Source: Virgibacillus sp. NKC19-3 (GTDB lineage Bacteria; Bacillota; Bacilli; Bacillales; Amphibacillaceae). Taken from it: a stretch of 64,000 bases of DNA. Each line of letters begins with the position of its first letter. Within the stretch, counting starts at the first letter, position 1. The DNA is taken from NCBI RefSeq assembly GCF_019837165.1, contig NZ_JAGYHC010000001.1:2418001-2482000 (forward strand), written 5' to 3'. A program made the position numbers and the translations under genes. The notes under the pieces were generated by a model. The model made no database searches, was not told where the DNA came from, and saw nothing but the letters and a program-made list of their open reading frames with translations. Positions 30,392 through 40,345 of the stretch are shown here, piece after piece.

Positions 30392-31867
30392 CTATTTCTC
30401 CTTAGCTTGGATTGCTTTGCGCGCAATTTTTCGATCATCAAAGTCATATTTCACATGCCCAATCTGCTGATAGGTTTCATGGCCTTTACCAGCGATTAAT
30501 ACAACATCTTCAGCCTGAGCATGTTCTATCGCCTGACAAATCGCCTTTTCCCGATCCACAATCACTTCATATTGTTCTCTACTTCTCTCTAAACCGGCAG
30601 TCATATCATCTAAAATGGCCTGCGGGTCTTCTGAACGTGGATTATCTGATGTAAATATTACATGATCCGCGTATTTTAATGCAATACCTGCCATAAGTGG
30701 TCGTTTTGTCCGATCGCGATTGCCTCCACACCCAACCACGACATGTACTTGTTTTCGGGCGAATCCTTTCACTGTTTGTAACACATTTTCCAGTGAATCA
30801 GGCGTATGCGCATAATCCACGATGACGGCATATGATTGATCACTGGTAACCGCCTCAAATCGTCCGTCTACGCCAGGTATACGCTCAAGTGCATGTTTAA
30901 TGACATGTAATGGTACATCCCAGGCCATTGCAGCAGTACTTGCCGCTAACATATTATAAACGTTAAACATTCCGATCAGCCTACTCGTGATCGAAACGGT
31001 TCCTACGGGTGTCTTTAGCCTGAAAAACGTTCCTTTAGCATCCAGTTTGATATCTTCAGCCATTACCTGAGCCTTATTCTGACAACCATACGTTATAACA
31101 TGCTGTGCTGTACTTTTTTTAATATATGTGCTTGAAGGTTCATCCTCATTAATAACAGCAAATTTCGGATCACCTTCTTTATAGGTATTCCCTAATTGAG
31201 CAAACAAAAGACTTTTTGCACGTAAATAATCATCTATATTTTTATGATAGTCCAAGTGGTCCTGGGAAAGATTCGTAAAAACAGCAACGTCATAATCACA
31301 ACCATAAACCCTGCCAATATCGAGCGCATGAGAGGAAACCTCCATAATCGCTTGCTCTACATTCTGATCAAGCATCTGTTGAAAGGACTTTTGTAGCCAT
31401 AATGAATTTGGTGTTGTATTGTTAATCGGATACGTATTTTCCCCTATTTGCATTCTTATAGTGCCAATGACCCCTGTCTTTTTCTTATTTTGCTTAAAAA
31501 TCGTCTCCAATAAATAGCTTACAGTCGTTTTCCCATTTGTACCAGTAACTCCTATAAGCGGAATTTTATTTGTCGGATTGTTATAAAAATTAACTGCTAT
31601 CATCGCTAGGGCTCTGGAAGTATCGGAGACAGTAACAACAGGCACAGAAGATGTCACCGTTTTTTGAGTAAGAATTGCAGCTGCACCGTTGGCAATGGCT
31701 TGATGTACATAATTATGACCATCCACCGTGAAGCCATCTATACATACAAATAGACTTCCCGATTTAACATTTCGTGAATCAATTTCTATATTCTGGATAT
31801 CAATGTCTTCTAAAGATGATGCAGTTTCATAGAACGGTATGCCTGAAAGAATATTTGTTAATTTCAT
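30392..31867 (-). CDS. murE: UDP-MurNAc-L-Ala-D-Glu:meso-diaminopimelate ligase
   Basis: MurE adds the third stem-peptide residue. The substrate motif DNPRSEDP (about residue 405) indicates meso-diaminopimelate, so this organism has DAP-type peptidoglycan. The ATP loop GVTGTNGKTTVSYLL is near 110, and the lysine-carbamate region EVSSHALDIGRVYGCDYDVAVF is intact. I start at the ATG at 31867 (MKLTNILSGIPF), aligning with B. subtilis; upstream Met codons in the open frame lack homology. 491 residues. The ribosome site is weak (TAGGAT). Confidence 0.94.
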   Translation of the reverse strand: MKLTNILSGIPFYETASSLEDIDIQNIEIDSRNVKSGSLFVCIDGFTVDGHNYVHQAIANGAAAILTQKTVTSSVPVVTVSDTSRALAMIAVNFYNNPTNKIPLIGVTGTNGKTTVSYLLETIFKQNKKKTGVIGTIRMQIGENTYPINNTTPNSLWLQKSFQQMLDQNVEQAIMEVSSHALDIGRVYGCDYDVAVFTNLSQDHLDYHKNIDDYLRAKSLLFAQLGNTYKEGDPKFAVINEDEPSSTYIKKSTAQHVITYGCQNKAQVMAEDIKLDAKGTFFRLKTPVGTVSITSRLIGMFNVYNMLAASTAAMAWDVPLHVIKHALERIPGVDGRFEAVTSDQSYAVIVDYAHTPDSLENVLQTVKGFARKQVHVVVGCGGNRDRTKRPLMAGIALKYADHVIFTSDNPRSEDPQAILDDMTAGLERSREQYEVIVDREKAICQAIEHAQAEDVVLIAGKGHETYQQIGHVKYDFDDRKIARKAIQAKEK

Positions 31868-31913
31868 GAACAACATCCTATCTATAAGAATATCCGACAT
31901 ATGTACTTTTTTT

Positions 31914-31939
31914 AAGAGGGTGAAAGAATGCACCCTCTT
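31914..31939. other. Perfect 9-bp hairpin between spoVD and murE
   Basis: AAGAGGGTG (31914-31922) pairs with CACCCTCTT (31931-31939) around an 8-nt loop. On the minus strand it is followed by seven A rather than T, so it is not an ordinary intrinsic terminator for spoVD. On the plus strand a mixed T tract follows, but no plus-strand gene is here. It might slow readthrough from spoVD into murE or protect an RNA end. Confidence 0.5.
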
Positions 31940-31971
31940 CTATTTCTTTTACATTATAGCAAACTTTATCT

Positions 31972-33909
31972 TTATTCACGATCATTTTCATCAGATAAGA
32001 AAATTCGCATTGTTGAGCCTTCCTCAACTTTAGTTCCAGGACTTGGCGCTTGATCAATGATATAATCCCCCGATCCATTTGTTTCAATGGATAAATTTGT
32101 CATATATTCTGTTAGTTCATCCTTTGATAGTCCGAGCAAATCAGGAACTTCTACTTTCGGTTGTTCTGGCCATTGAACATCCTTTTCCGGGCCACTTGTC
32201 CGCGGTTCAACCTCCAACGCGCGCAAGCTATCATCTATAATTGTTCCGGCTATCGGGGCAGCTACCACACCACCGAACTGAACCGTATCTTTAGGATTAT
32301 CAATAGCAACATATACAACTATTTCTGGATCATCTGCCGGGGCAAAACCCATAAATGATACCACATAATTATTTTCCATATAACCTCCATCAGGACCAAC
32401 TTTTTGTGCTGTTCCTGTTTTTCCACCCACTCGATATCCATCAACATATGCAGGTCTACCTGTCCCTTGTGCAACAACACTTTCTAATGCATAACGAATT
32501 TCTTCTGAAGTGGATTCTGAGATTACCCGTTCTTTTACCTCTGGTTCAAACTCTTCTACTGTTTCTTCCGTTTGCGAATCAACCCATTCCTTGGCAATGT
32601 GAGGTTCGTATAAATAACCGCCATTTATGCTGGCTGCTACAGCCATCACTTGCTGAATAGGCGTCACGGAAACTCCCTGACCAAAAGAAGTAGTTGCTAA
32701 TTCAACCGGACCGATGTCTTCGGGATTGAACAGGATCCCATTTCCTTCACCCTGTAGATCAATACCTGTTTTTTTACCAAAACCAAAGTTTCGAATATAG
32801 CTAAACAGTTTTTCTTCTCCAAGTTTTTGTCCTAACGCAACAAAACCAGGGTTAGAGGAATTTCGAACAACTTCTAAGAAGGTTTGCTCCCCATGCCCAC
32901 CTTTTTTCCATGAATTAATTCTAACGTCATCAACCATAATATAACCTGGATCATAGAATGTATCTTCCTCTAAATCTACAATATTTTCCTCTAAAGCTGC
33001 AGCTAAGGTTATAATTTTAAAGGTTGATCCCGGCTCATATGTGCTCCAAATAGGCAAATTTCGATCAAATATAGAAGCATCCACTTCTTGATAGTTTTCT
33101 GGATTGAATGTAGGTCTTGACGACATTCCTAAGACTCCACCTGTTTTCGGATTCACAGCAATAGCAAGCGCTTGATCTGGATTGTATTGAGATTCAGCCA
33201 AGTCAAGTTCACGCTCGATAATGGTTTGTACCTTTGAGTCAATGGTTGTTTTTAAATTTAAGCCATCTTTGGGTGACGTATAACTATCCGCAAGCTGATC
33301 CAATCTTCCACCTTTAGCATCGGAATAATAAGACAAGCTTCCTTCTTCCCCACTTAGGTTATCATCGTAGTAAAGCTCCAGCCCCATCAATCCTTGATTG
33401 TCAATACCTGTAAACCCTAAGACATGTGCTAGGTTATCATCATATGGATAATGACGCTTTGAATCTTTGGCTAGATAAATACCATCAATATTAAGTGTTC
33501 GAAGTGCTTCTTCCTGAGTTTCGGAAATCTTCCTTCCTTCCGGGTGGATACGAACAATGTTTTCATTTTCCGTAAGATATCCGTAAGCTTCATCTACAGA
33601 CAAGCCTAAAATGTCTGCCAGTTCCTCTGCTGTTTCTTCCGGGTTCTCTATTTGTCTTGGTACTACCATAACAGAAGGGGCTGACACATTCTCTGCCAAA
33701 ACATCTCCAGTTCTGTCAAGTATATTACCACGATCAGCCTCAAAAGTTATATCTCTGCTCCATGATTCGTCCGCTTTTTCCATTAGTTCCTCGCCGAGCA
33801 CAAATTGAACATACCCTAAACGGAAAACAATAACACCTACTAATAATAGACCAAAAAGAAAAACAGTAACGATTCGTTTTTTTACAGTGATAGTGGATAC
33901 ACGCTTCAT
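31972..33909 (-). CDS. spoVD: Sporulation-specific penicillin-binding protein SpoVD
   Basis: A class B PBP transpeptidase that partners with SpoVE in cortex synthesis. One N-terminal membrane helix (about 13-32), a dimerisation domain (ADRGNILDRTGDVLAEN), the transpeptidase domain with the nucleophile S295 in PGSTFK, SSN (RNSSNPG) and KTGTAQ, then one C-terminal PASTA domain (about 578-640; VPDLLGLSKDEL). 645 residues, matching B. subtilis SpoVD (646). The single PASTA domain and gene order separate it from the neighbouring pbpB. Confidence 0.93.
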   Translation of the reverse strand: MKRVSTITVKKRIVTVFLFGLLLVGVIVFRLGYVQFVLGEELMEKADESWSRDITFEADRGNILDRTGDVLAENVSAPSVMVVPRQIENPEETAEELADILGLSVDEAYGYLTENENIVRIHPEGRKISETQEEALRTLNIDGIYLAKDSKRHYPYDDNLAHVLGFTGIDNQGLMGLELYYDDNLSGEEGSLSYYSDAKGGRLDQLADSYTSPKDGLNLKTTIDSKVQTIIERELDLAESQYNPDQALAIAVNPKTGGVLGMSSRPTFNPENYQEVDASIFDRNLPIWSTYEPGSTFKIITLAAALEENIVDLEEDTFYDPGYIMVDDVRINSWKKGGHGEQTFLEVVRNSSNPGFVALGQKLGEEKLFSYIRNFGFGKKTGIDLQGEGNGILFNPEDIGPVELATTSFGQGVSVTPIQQVMAVAASINGGYLYEPHIAKEWVDSQTEETVEEFEPEVKERVISESTSEEIRYALESVVAQGTGRPAYVDGYRVGGKTGTAQKVGPDGGYMENNYVVSFMGFAPADDPEIVVYVAIDNPKDTVQFGGVVAAPIAGTIIDDSLRALEVEPRTSGPEKDVQWPEQPKVEVPDLLGLSKDELTEYMTNLSIETNGSGDYIIDQAPSPGTKVEEGSTMRIFLSDENDRE

Positions 33910-33996
33910 TCTTCATCCCCTTTTCATAGGTAGGCTTGTATCCACTATATGAATTTTAAAAACGGAATAGAACACTGTTATTACCTGTTACTTTAT

Positions 33997-36189
33997 TTAT
34001 TCATCGTCACTAGTATCCTCATTCGGGGGAGTTAATTCCACTCCAAGATAGTCGTCTTTTTTAAGTAACGTACCCTCTTCAATATTTTGTGTTTCAACAT
34101 ACCCATTGCCAAATGTTTCTATTTTTAAGTCTGTTAAATCTGCCAGTTCCTGCACTTCTCTCAATGACCAACCCGTTATATTTGGCATTGTCGGTTCATC
34201 TGTAACTAAAAGAATACGGTCATTTGGAAGCACCTCATCTCCTTCTTGTACATTGGCAGCTACGACTTCACCTGATCCTATTGTTGTAACCTTTAAGTCT
34301 TGATCAGTTAACGCTTCTTCCGTTTGTGAAGCATCTGTCCCTACTATTTGTGGTAGTGTAACATGCTCTACGGAATAATCCTCATCTTTGTCAGGATCGA
34401 TATTCAAATAGTGTAAACTACTTTCCATAACATTATTAAATACAAACGAAACAGGATCCGTACCTGACTCATCATCCTCCAATTCGGGTTGTTTGACGGA
34501 TACATACATCATTAGCTCCGGATCGTCTATAGGAGCCATCCCCAAAAATGAAAATACATGATCTTCACGTCCATTTGCATAACCAGACCCATCAGGATTA
34601 GGTATCTGCGCAGTACCGGTTTTGCCTCCAACTGTATAATCCTTCAGTTTGTATTTTTCGCCGGTTGCGTCTTCTCCATTCACAGCAGAATCAAGTAAAT
34701 TTCTAACATGCTCGGAAGTATCCTCAGAGATTGGTTCACCTACAACATCCGGTGATTTCTCTGTAATCACTTCTCCTGTTGATGGATCCACAACTTCTTG
34801 AACTACGTATGGTTGAAGCATTTTTCCGCCATTTGCAATGGCTGTTGCAGCTTTCATTTGCTGAATTGGAGTCACAGTACTACCTTGGCCAAACGAGGTG
34901 GTGATTTTCTCCAACGGCCAATTATATAGAATTTCACCTGAAACTTCACCGGGTAAATCAATTCCTGTTTCCTTATCCAAATCAAATGCATCTATATAGT
35001 CTAAGTACTTTTCTGCTCCAAGCTTCTCCCAGAGTAAATTGGCAGTAGCTACGTTTGATGAACGTCTAAATCCTTCATCATAAGAGATGGTTCCCCATCC
35101 CTCCCCGTGGTTGTGATCATGTACCGGAGCTATTTTTTCATTAGGACGGTACGTACCTGACTTATATTCTTCATCCCCGTTATAGACGTCTTCCTCGATT
35201 GCGGCAGCCCATGTAAACATTTTAACGGTAGACCCTGGTTCAAACGGATTTGAAACCACATCATTATACCAATTTTCCACATCTGTCGGGTTATTGGGAT
35301 TATAACTTGGTCGATTACTCATCGCTACAATTTCACCCGTTTTCGGGTCCATCACAACTGCTGTCATACGTTCCGGATCGTACTCCTCCTCTACTTGAGA
35401 CAACGTATCCTCGAGTAAGGTCTGTATCTTCTGATCAATGGTTAAATAAACATCATCACCATCTTCAGGCTTTTGAATCACCTCGTTTGGATCCAATAGC
35501 TTTTTATTATACTTGTCACGGTGATAAGATATATACCCATCTTGGCCACTTAATAATTCATCCATTTCTTTTTCCATACCAACTTCACCGGTGATTTCTC
35601 TCACGGTTTCTCCTTCGTCTGTTTCTCTTTCCGCATCTCTGGCAAATCCTATAATATGAGAGGCAAACATTCCATTTGGATAATAACGAAGGGCTTCTTT
35701 TTCAAATTTAATTCCCGGTAAATCCATTTCCTCAATCTCATCTTTTTCTTGCTGTGATAGTTCCTTTCCTGCGTTGCCAAACTCTACTTGAAACTGCTCC
35801 CCATCTATACCACTTTGCAGCTGGTCTAATACGGTACTCGCCTCCATATCTAATATGGGAGCCAGTAATTCAGCCGTTTTCTGGGGATCTGTTACATGAT
35901 CCGGAGATTCTAAGTCACTTGAATAAGCTTCATCAACGATTGCGTATAATCGATATGTTGGTCTGTCATAAGCTAAGGTCATTCCATTTTTATCAAAAAT
36001 TTGTCCTCGTTCTGCTTCTAACAGATAAGCCGATGTTCGCTTTTCATCAGCCCAATCTTCTAATGAAACATCATCAATTTCACCAGTTGCCTGTATATAC
36101 AAGAACCTGCCTGTTATAACTAGAAAAACGGCAACAAAGAATAGGATTAAAATTCCTGCCATGAGGTGAGTTGTTTTATTTTTTCTCAT
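33997..36189 (-). CDS. pbpB: Essential septal transpeptidase PBP2B
   Basis: The class B PBP of the divisome, acting with FtsW. N-terminal membrane helix (about 9-32), dimerisation domain (AERGQIFDKNGMTLAYDRPT), transpeptidase domain with S320 in PGSTVK, SSN (RRSSNVATA) and VGGKTGTAQ, then two PASTA domains (about 600-715; LPQIVGTDASQTEE and MPNITGWSLREV). 730 residues. The C-terminus is acidic (NEDTSDDE). It lies directly after ftsL, 16 bp apart, and the two products interact in the divisome. Confidence 0.95.
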   Translation of the reverse strand: MRKNKTTHLMAGILILFFVAVFLVITGRFLYIQATGEIDDVSLEDWADEKRTSAYLLEAERGQIFDKNGMTLAYDRPTYRLYAIVDEAYSSDLESPDHVTDPQKTAELLAPILDMEASTVLDQLQSGIDGEQFQVEFGNAGKELSQQEKDEIEEMDLPGIKFEKEALRYYPNGMFASHIIGFARDAERETDEGETVREITGEVGMEKEMDELLSGQDGYISYHRDKYNKKLLDPNEVIQKPEDGDDVYLTIDQKIQTLLEDTLSQVEEEYDPERMTAVVMDPKTGEIVAMSNRPSYNPNNPTDVENWYNDVVSNPFEPGSTVKMFTWAAAIEEDVYNGDEEYKSGTYRPNEKIAPVHDHNHGEGWGTISYDEGFRRSSNVATANLLWEKLGAEKYLDYIDAFDLDKETGIDLPGEVSGEILYNWPLEKITTSFGQGSTVTPIQQMKAATAIANGGKMLQPYVVQEVVDPSTGEVITEKSPDVVGEPISEDTSEHVRNLLDSAVNGEDATGEKYKLKDYTVGGKTGTAQIPNPDGSGYANGREDHVFSFLGMAPIDDPELMMYVSVKQPELEDDESGTDPVSFVFNNVMESSLHYLNIDPDKDEDYSVEHVTLPQIVGTDASQTEEALTDQDLKVTTIGSGEVVAANVQEGDEVLPNDRILLVTDEPTMPNITGWSLREVQELADLTDLKIETFGNGYVETQNIEEGTLLKKDDYLGVELTPPNEDTSDDE

Positions 36190-36205
36190 AACATGTGCCC
36201 CTTGA

Positions 36206-36586
36206 TTAATTCGTTGAAGCTGCGTTTGCTTGCATTACTTCCGCATCCTGTATTTGTAATCCATTTTCTTTTGCGATATGTGTAATTCTTTCTGGTCTGC
36301 TTAATTCTTTCACCTCAAATAGAAGGGCTTCATTTGTTACTTCTTGGTTTTGCACGGTTTGTTCTAATGTTTGCATTTCTCGATTTAATGTATCCGTAGA
36401 TGATGAGAAGGAAACCATACCTATCCCGGCAAATATTAAACAAGCAGCTACTACCGAATATATAATTTTTTCACCTTTGGTTATCCATCCTTGTTTTCGT
36501 ACTTTAACAGCAACCTGCCGTTCTTTATTTGGTGTTTGTATCGGTTCTGTCTGTTCCCAACTTCTGGCTTGATTTGCACTCATCAT
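36206..36586 (-). CDS. ftsL: Cell-division protein FtsL
   Basis: FtsL is a bitopic protein that forms a complex with DivIC and DivIB. It has a basic cytoplasmic N-terminus (about 1-40), one membrane helix (about 42-62: [18 protein letters not shown]) and an extracellular leucine-zipper coiled coil (about 65-115). I start at the ATG at 36586, which overlaps the rsmH stop (ATGATG) and has GGGTGG upstream; a GTG three codons earlier is too close to that site. 126 residues. Sequence is weakly conserved in the family; position between rsmH and pbpB is decisive. Confidence 0.92.
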   Translation of the reverse strand: MMSANQARSWEQTEPIQTPNKERQVAVKVRKQGWITKGEKIIYSVVAACLIFAGIGMVSFSSSTDTLNREMQTLEQTVQNQEVTNEALLFEVKELSRPERITHIAKENGLQIQDAEVMQANAASTN

Positions 36587-37560
36587 TTTGTCCACCCTTC
36601 CCCATAGGTAAATTCTTCATTCCATTCCTTGACTTTTTCACTAATACGCAATTTTGCCGATCTTGACCGTCGATTCGTTTCCAACTCAGTGTGACTTGCC
36701 TCAATGGGCTTCCTGGTAATTTGTTTAAAAGGAGGTTCATGACCCTTAGGGATTACTGGTAAATTTCTTGGCATCTCCTTTGGCGTACTCCATTTTTTAA
36801 ACGCTTGTTTACACAGTCTATCTTCAAGAGAGTGAAACGTAATGACGACGATTCTTCCATGTATATCAATTGCTTTTGCAGCTTGATGGAGCGCATCATT
36901 GAATGCGTTCAATTCATCATTCACTGCAATGCGTAATGCTTGAAAAATGCGTTTTGCAGGATGACCACCTTTCCTTCGTGCCGGAGCAGGTATCCCGTCT
37001 TTAATAATCTCCACTAATTGGTATGTGGTATGGATTTGTTCTGTCTTTCTATATGCTTCTATCTTTCGCGCAATTTGTTTCGAAAACTTTTCTTCTCCAT
37101 ATTTAAAAAATATGGATACCAAATCATTATAGGACCAGTAATTTACGATCTCAAAAGCGGTAAGATCCTGAACTTGATTCATTCGCATATCAAGTTTGGC
37201 ATCATATTGATAACTAAAGCCTCTTATACGTTCATCCAATTGTGGTGAAGATACACCAAGATCAAATAATATTCCATCCACATGACTAATATGGTGCCTG
37301 TCCAATTGCTCTTGCAAACATCGAAAATTAGCGTGGATAAAAACAATTCGATTTTGATATGGTTCTAATCTTTTCTTGGCAGCCTCTAATGCCTCCAAAT
37401 CCTGATCAAATGCAAGCAGTAAACCACTCTCATCCAATTGAGAAGCAATTTGTTCAGCATGACCGCCGCCACCTAATGTGCAATCTACATATGTACCACT
37501 TGGATCAATATCCAGCCCTTTTATCGATTCATCTCTTAATACACTATAATGTTCAAACAT
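36583..37560 (-). CDS. rsmH: 16S rRNA (cytosine-1402 N4) methyltransferase
   Basis: RsmH methylates N4 of C1402 in 16S rRNA using SAM. The SAM loop [13 protein letters not shown] is at about 26-38; [26 protein letters not shown] and [11 protein letters not shown] follow. 325 residues. The stop overlaps the ftsL start. It is the second gene of the mraZ-rsmH-ftsL-pbpB run. Confidence 0.96.
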   Translation of the reverse strand: MFEHYSVLRDESIKGLDIDPSGTYVDCTLGGGGHAEQIASQLDESGLLLAFDQDLEALEAAKKRLEPYQNRIVFIHANFRCLQEQLDRHHISHVDGILFDLGVSSPQLDERIRGFSYQYDAKLDMRMNQVQDLTAFEIVNYWSYNDLVSIFFKYGEEKFSKQIARKIEAYRKTEQIHTTYQLVEIIKDGIPAPARRKGGHPAKRIFQALRIAVNDELNAFNDALHQAAKAIDIHGRIVVITFHSLEDRLCKQAFKKWSTPKEMPRNLPVIPKGHEPPFKQITRKPIEASHTELETNRRSRSAKLRISEKVKEWNEEFTYGEGWTK

Positions 37561-37614
37561 CCATACACCTACTTCTGATATCTTCCTATCCCTACATTAG
37601 ATTGCTGTCTGGCT

Positions 37615-38046
37615 TCAAATATCAAAGTCCATTAAGTTTTCAGCAATCTCAGCGAAAGATTCCTCGGAATCATTGAAGTAATCTTCCCAATTCTCGCTTG
37701 CCCAAAATTCAATTCGATTCGATACACCTATGACGACACATTCTTTATCTAGTGCCGCGTAATTTCTAAGGGATTGTGGAATGTTTATTCTTCCCTGTTT
37801 ATCTACTTCGCATTCCACTGCTCCGGAGAAGAAAAAACGTGTGAATGCCCTAGCATCTTTTTTGGTTAACGGTAGTTTCTTTAGTTTTTCCTCTAGCATT
37901 TTCCATTCATTCATCGGATAAGCGAACAGACATTTATCAAGTCCACGGGTCACAACAAAAGACGCACCAAGCTCTTCACGAAACTTGGAAGGGACAATAA
38001 TTCTACCTTTTGTATCAATGTTATGTTGGAATTCACCCATGAACAT
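37615..38046 (-). CDS. mraZ: Transcriptional regulator MraZ
   Basis: MraZ is a SpoVT/AbrB-fold DNA-binding protein that regulates the start of dcw clusters. Two tandem repeats are visible: residues about 5-47 ([19 protein letters not shown]) and 76-119 ([19 protein letters not shown]). 143 residues. It opens the cluster; the ribosome site is GGGGCGG 6 nt upstream. MraZ usually binds direct repeats in its own promoter; I could not identify a clear set in the 100 bp upstream. Confidence 0.95.
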   Translation of the reverse strand: MFMGEFQHNIDTKGRIIVPSKFREELGASFVVTRGLDKCLFAYPMNEWKMLEEKLKKLPLTKKDARAFTRFFFSGAVECEVDKQGRINIPQSLRNYAALDKECVVIGVSNRIEFWASENWEDYFNDSEESFAEIAENLMDFDI

Positions 38047-38163
38047 ATAGTCCGCCCCACTTTCTATTTTTTATGTTACCACATTCCCCCACTATTCACC
38101 ACCATAAATTCAAAAAAAATAAAATCCATTAATAACCATGTGTTTCAATTTCTTTTTAGAAAC

Positions 38164-38197
38164 ATAAAAAAAGCTGTCTTTTCAACGAAAGACAGCT
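38164..38197 (-). terminator. Intrinsic terminator downstream of bshC
   Basis: A 10-bp stem (AGCTGTCTTT 38172-38181 with AAAGACAGCT 38188-38197) is followed by TTTTTT on the minus strand. It ends the panE-DUF3397-bshC transcript before mraZ. Confidence 0.88.
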
Positions 38198-38251
38198 CCT
38201 GAAACTATTTTATTAAATTGTGGTGGAAAGTGGGTGCTTTTGAACACACAC

Positions 38252-39871
38252 TCACATATAAACAAGATAATGATCATGTTCAAATGAACAGGATGCGTTT
38301 GTTATCTTTTTTATAAAATCAATTCCATATGCATTGACCAGGGGAAAGGGATTCCAGATTCGCTCCTGCAGACCATCATAAGGTCGCAGTACATTATTAA
38401 TATGATCGAATTCATATAATTCCTTTGCATACTTTTCCTGAAGTGCTTTCAAAATTCGATCTTCAAGGTATTCAATATCACGATAAAGATAATATAAATT
38501 CTTATCTGCTAACTCACCTAAATCGGAGCGGGTGTCCCTAGCAATATCTCTTAAGGGAGCATGAGCTTTATCGATAGTGGCTTTGATTTCATTGGCCACT
38601 TGTTCAACCGGTGGATTGCACTTTGACGCAAGCCAATGACCTTTTATATCCTTTATACCTTGGTTGACAGCTTCTACTGCAGGAATGTCAAATCGCTTTA
38701 AGGACTTTTCTACATTCCTATCGATATATGTCATCGAAAGTCTCGGTAATACAGGAGGCATTTTCATATTTAAAGCATGAAAAGCAGGTTTTAATGCAGC
38801 CCAATAGCTTATCTCTCCAGGTCCGCCTATAAACGCTAATGAGGGAAATAGCAATTCCTGCATCAAAGGTCGGGTTACAACATTATTACTCAAGTGCTCA
38901 GGATGCGTTTTTGCAATGGTTATTAATTCCTCCGTTGTAAGACGGACTTCATTTTGCTTTCCTACCCATTCCCCGTCATTATTTCGCATAAGCAATATTC
39001 GTTCATTATTTTTATGATAAAAAAGATGCCCATCAGTAGGATCTGCATCCAGCGATAGGGAATAACCTTTTTGCTGTAATTGAGAAAAGGCAGTATACAC
39101 ACCTTCACTTATCATGTTTTGGTTTTCAATTAATTGAATAAAATAACTGCTTTCTAATTGACGGACTTTCGGATCTGCAGAATCAATTAGCACTAAACCC
39201 TCTTCGGTAAATAATTGATAAATAACACGTGCAAAGAAATCCACATAAGTAGTAGATTTATCCAAACATCCTTTGATTGTTTCATATAACTCTTTCGTAT
39301 ATTGTGTTTCTGTCAATTGCTCAAACAGATCATTTAGCCATGCATTACTCTCCGCCGCATCCATATGTATATGTGATACAGAATGCTTCTCAAACCCGTG
39401 TTGAATAAGTTTATGTTTTTTCATTTTTGTTGCTTCCGGCAGGTATATATGATTGATTTCATCTAAATCATGATCCTCTCCAGCAATCCAGAATACGGGA
39501 ATCACAGGAATATCTAGATTAGCTTCCTGTTGTCTGGCAAATTGGATGATGGAAATAATTTTATTAATCGTATACATCGGCCCTGTCATTAACCCAGCCT
39601 GCTGTCCGCCTATAACAACAACGCTATTATCTTCTTTTAATCGTTCTATATTATGATAGGTTGAATCAGGAGCTTCCCACTGCTCATTCATTGCATGTAA
39701 TACCTCTACTAATCCCACGCGGTCAAAGACGCGATTTTCCAAGTCATTTATTCGCTGTTCACTGCTTCCAAAAGGCATATAGTCAAAAAAATAACTTATT
39801 TGACCACTTGTGTTTCGATAATCATATATCAGTTGGTTTTGTTTATATAATTGCACCGGATCGATCCGCAT
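38252..39871 (-). CDS. bshC: Bacillithiol biosynthesis cysteine-adding enzyme BshC
   Basis: BshC adds cysteine to GlcN-malate, the last step of bacillithiol synthesis, the low-molecular-weight thiol of many Firmicutes. Family blocks: VVIGGQQAGLMTGPMYTINK, VFWIAGEDHDLDEINH (about 125-140), SFIGGPGEISYWAALK. The C-terminal coiled-coil region is present (VANEIKATIDKAH). I start at the ATG at 39871 (MRIDPVQLYKQ), giving 539 residues, the B. subtilis length; upstream Met codons overlap the AAGGAG site. No gene of the other bacillithiol steps is in the window. Confidence 0.92.
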   Translation of the reverse strand: MRIDPVQLYKQNQLIYDYRNTSGQISYFFDYMPFGSSEQRINDLENRVFDRVGLVEVLHAMNEQWEAPDSTYHNIERLKEDNSVVVIGGQQAGLMTGPMYTINKIISIIQFARQQEANLDIPVIPVFWIAGEDHDLDEINHIYLPEATKMKKHKLIQHGFEKHSVSHIHMDAAESNAWLNDLFEQLTETQYTKELYETIKGCLDKSTTYVDFFARVIYQLFTEEGLVLIDSADPKVRQLESSYFIQLIENQNMISEGVYTAFSQLQQKGYSLSLDADPTDGHLFYHKNNERILLMRNNDGEWVGKQNEVRLTTEELITIAKTHPEHLSNNVVTRPLMQELLFPSLAFIGGPGEISYWAALKPAFHALNMKMPPVLPRLSMTYIDRNVEKSLKRFDIPAVEAVNQGIKDIKGHWLASKCNPPVEQVANEIKATIDKAHAPLRDIARDTRSDLGELADKNLYYLYRDIEYLEDRILKALQEKYAKELYEFDHINNVLRPYDGLQERIWNPFPLVNAYGIDFIKKITNASCSFEHDHYLVYM

Positions 39872-39962
39872 AGAACTCATGCTCCTTCTATTCATAATGT
39901 CCACCATGTATTGTACATAAAATCAACTTGAATTTCACCAAATCTGTTTTAAGGAGATTATG

Positions 39963-40343
39963 CTATACAATAATCCGTTGCACTATCCCTATCAACACAA
40001 AACAAATGTAGGAAAACGAGAAGAGTAAAAAACACAACCGCCAAAGGATTTTCAGAGCTTTGGTCAGTATTATCTCTGTTCTCATTTTCCATTGTAGAAA
40101 GATAATGCCGGCAAGCATACTTAAAAGCAATATGAGCAAAATGCCAGAAAATTCCCGGTCAAAGATGTTAGATACAAGTATCAGAACAGCTACCATATAG
40201 AAAACTGTTGTCCAACTAACGGAAATATGGATCGCCTTCCATGGATGACCATATAATTTTAAGGATATTTTATATATAATCATCGTCGCTAGAAAGGGAA
40301 AGGTAATAAAAAAAGCAATGAAATAAATAATAATATTCCCCAT
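39963..40343 (-). CDS. DUF3397-type small membrane protein
   Basis: A 126-residue protein with four hydrophobic segments (about 3-23, 41-62, 67-85, 98-122) and few charged residues. It resembles the DUF3397 family found next to panE and bshC in bacilli. The function is unknown. It starts 2 bp before the panE stop region ends (39963-40343 and panE from 40346), so the two are cotranscribed. It could be a membrane partner of either neighbour; there is no direct evidence. Confidence 0.7.
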   Translation of the reverse strand: MGNIIIYFIAFFITFPFLATMIIYKISLKLYGHPWKAIHISVSWTTVFYMVAVLILVSNIFDREFSGILLILLLSMLAGIIFLQWKMRTEIILTKALKILWRLCFLLFSFSYICFVLIGIVQRIIV

Positions 40344-40345
40344 AC

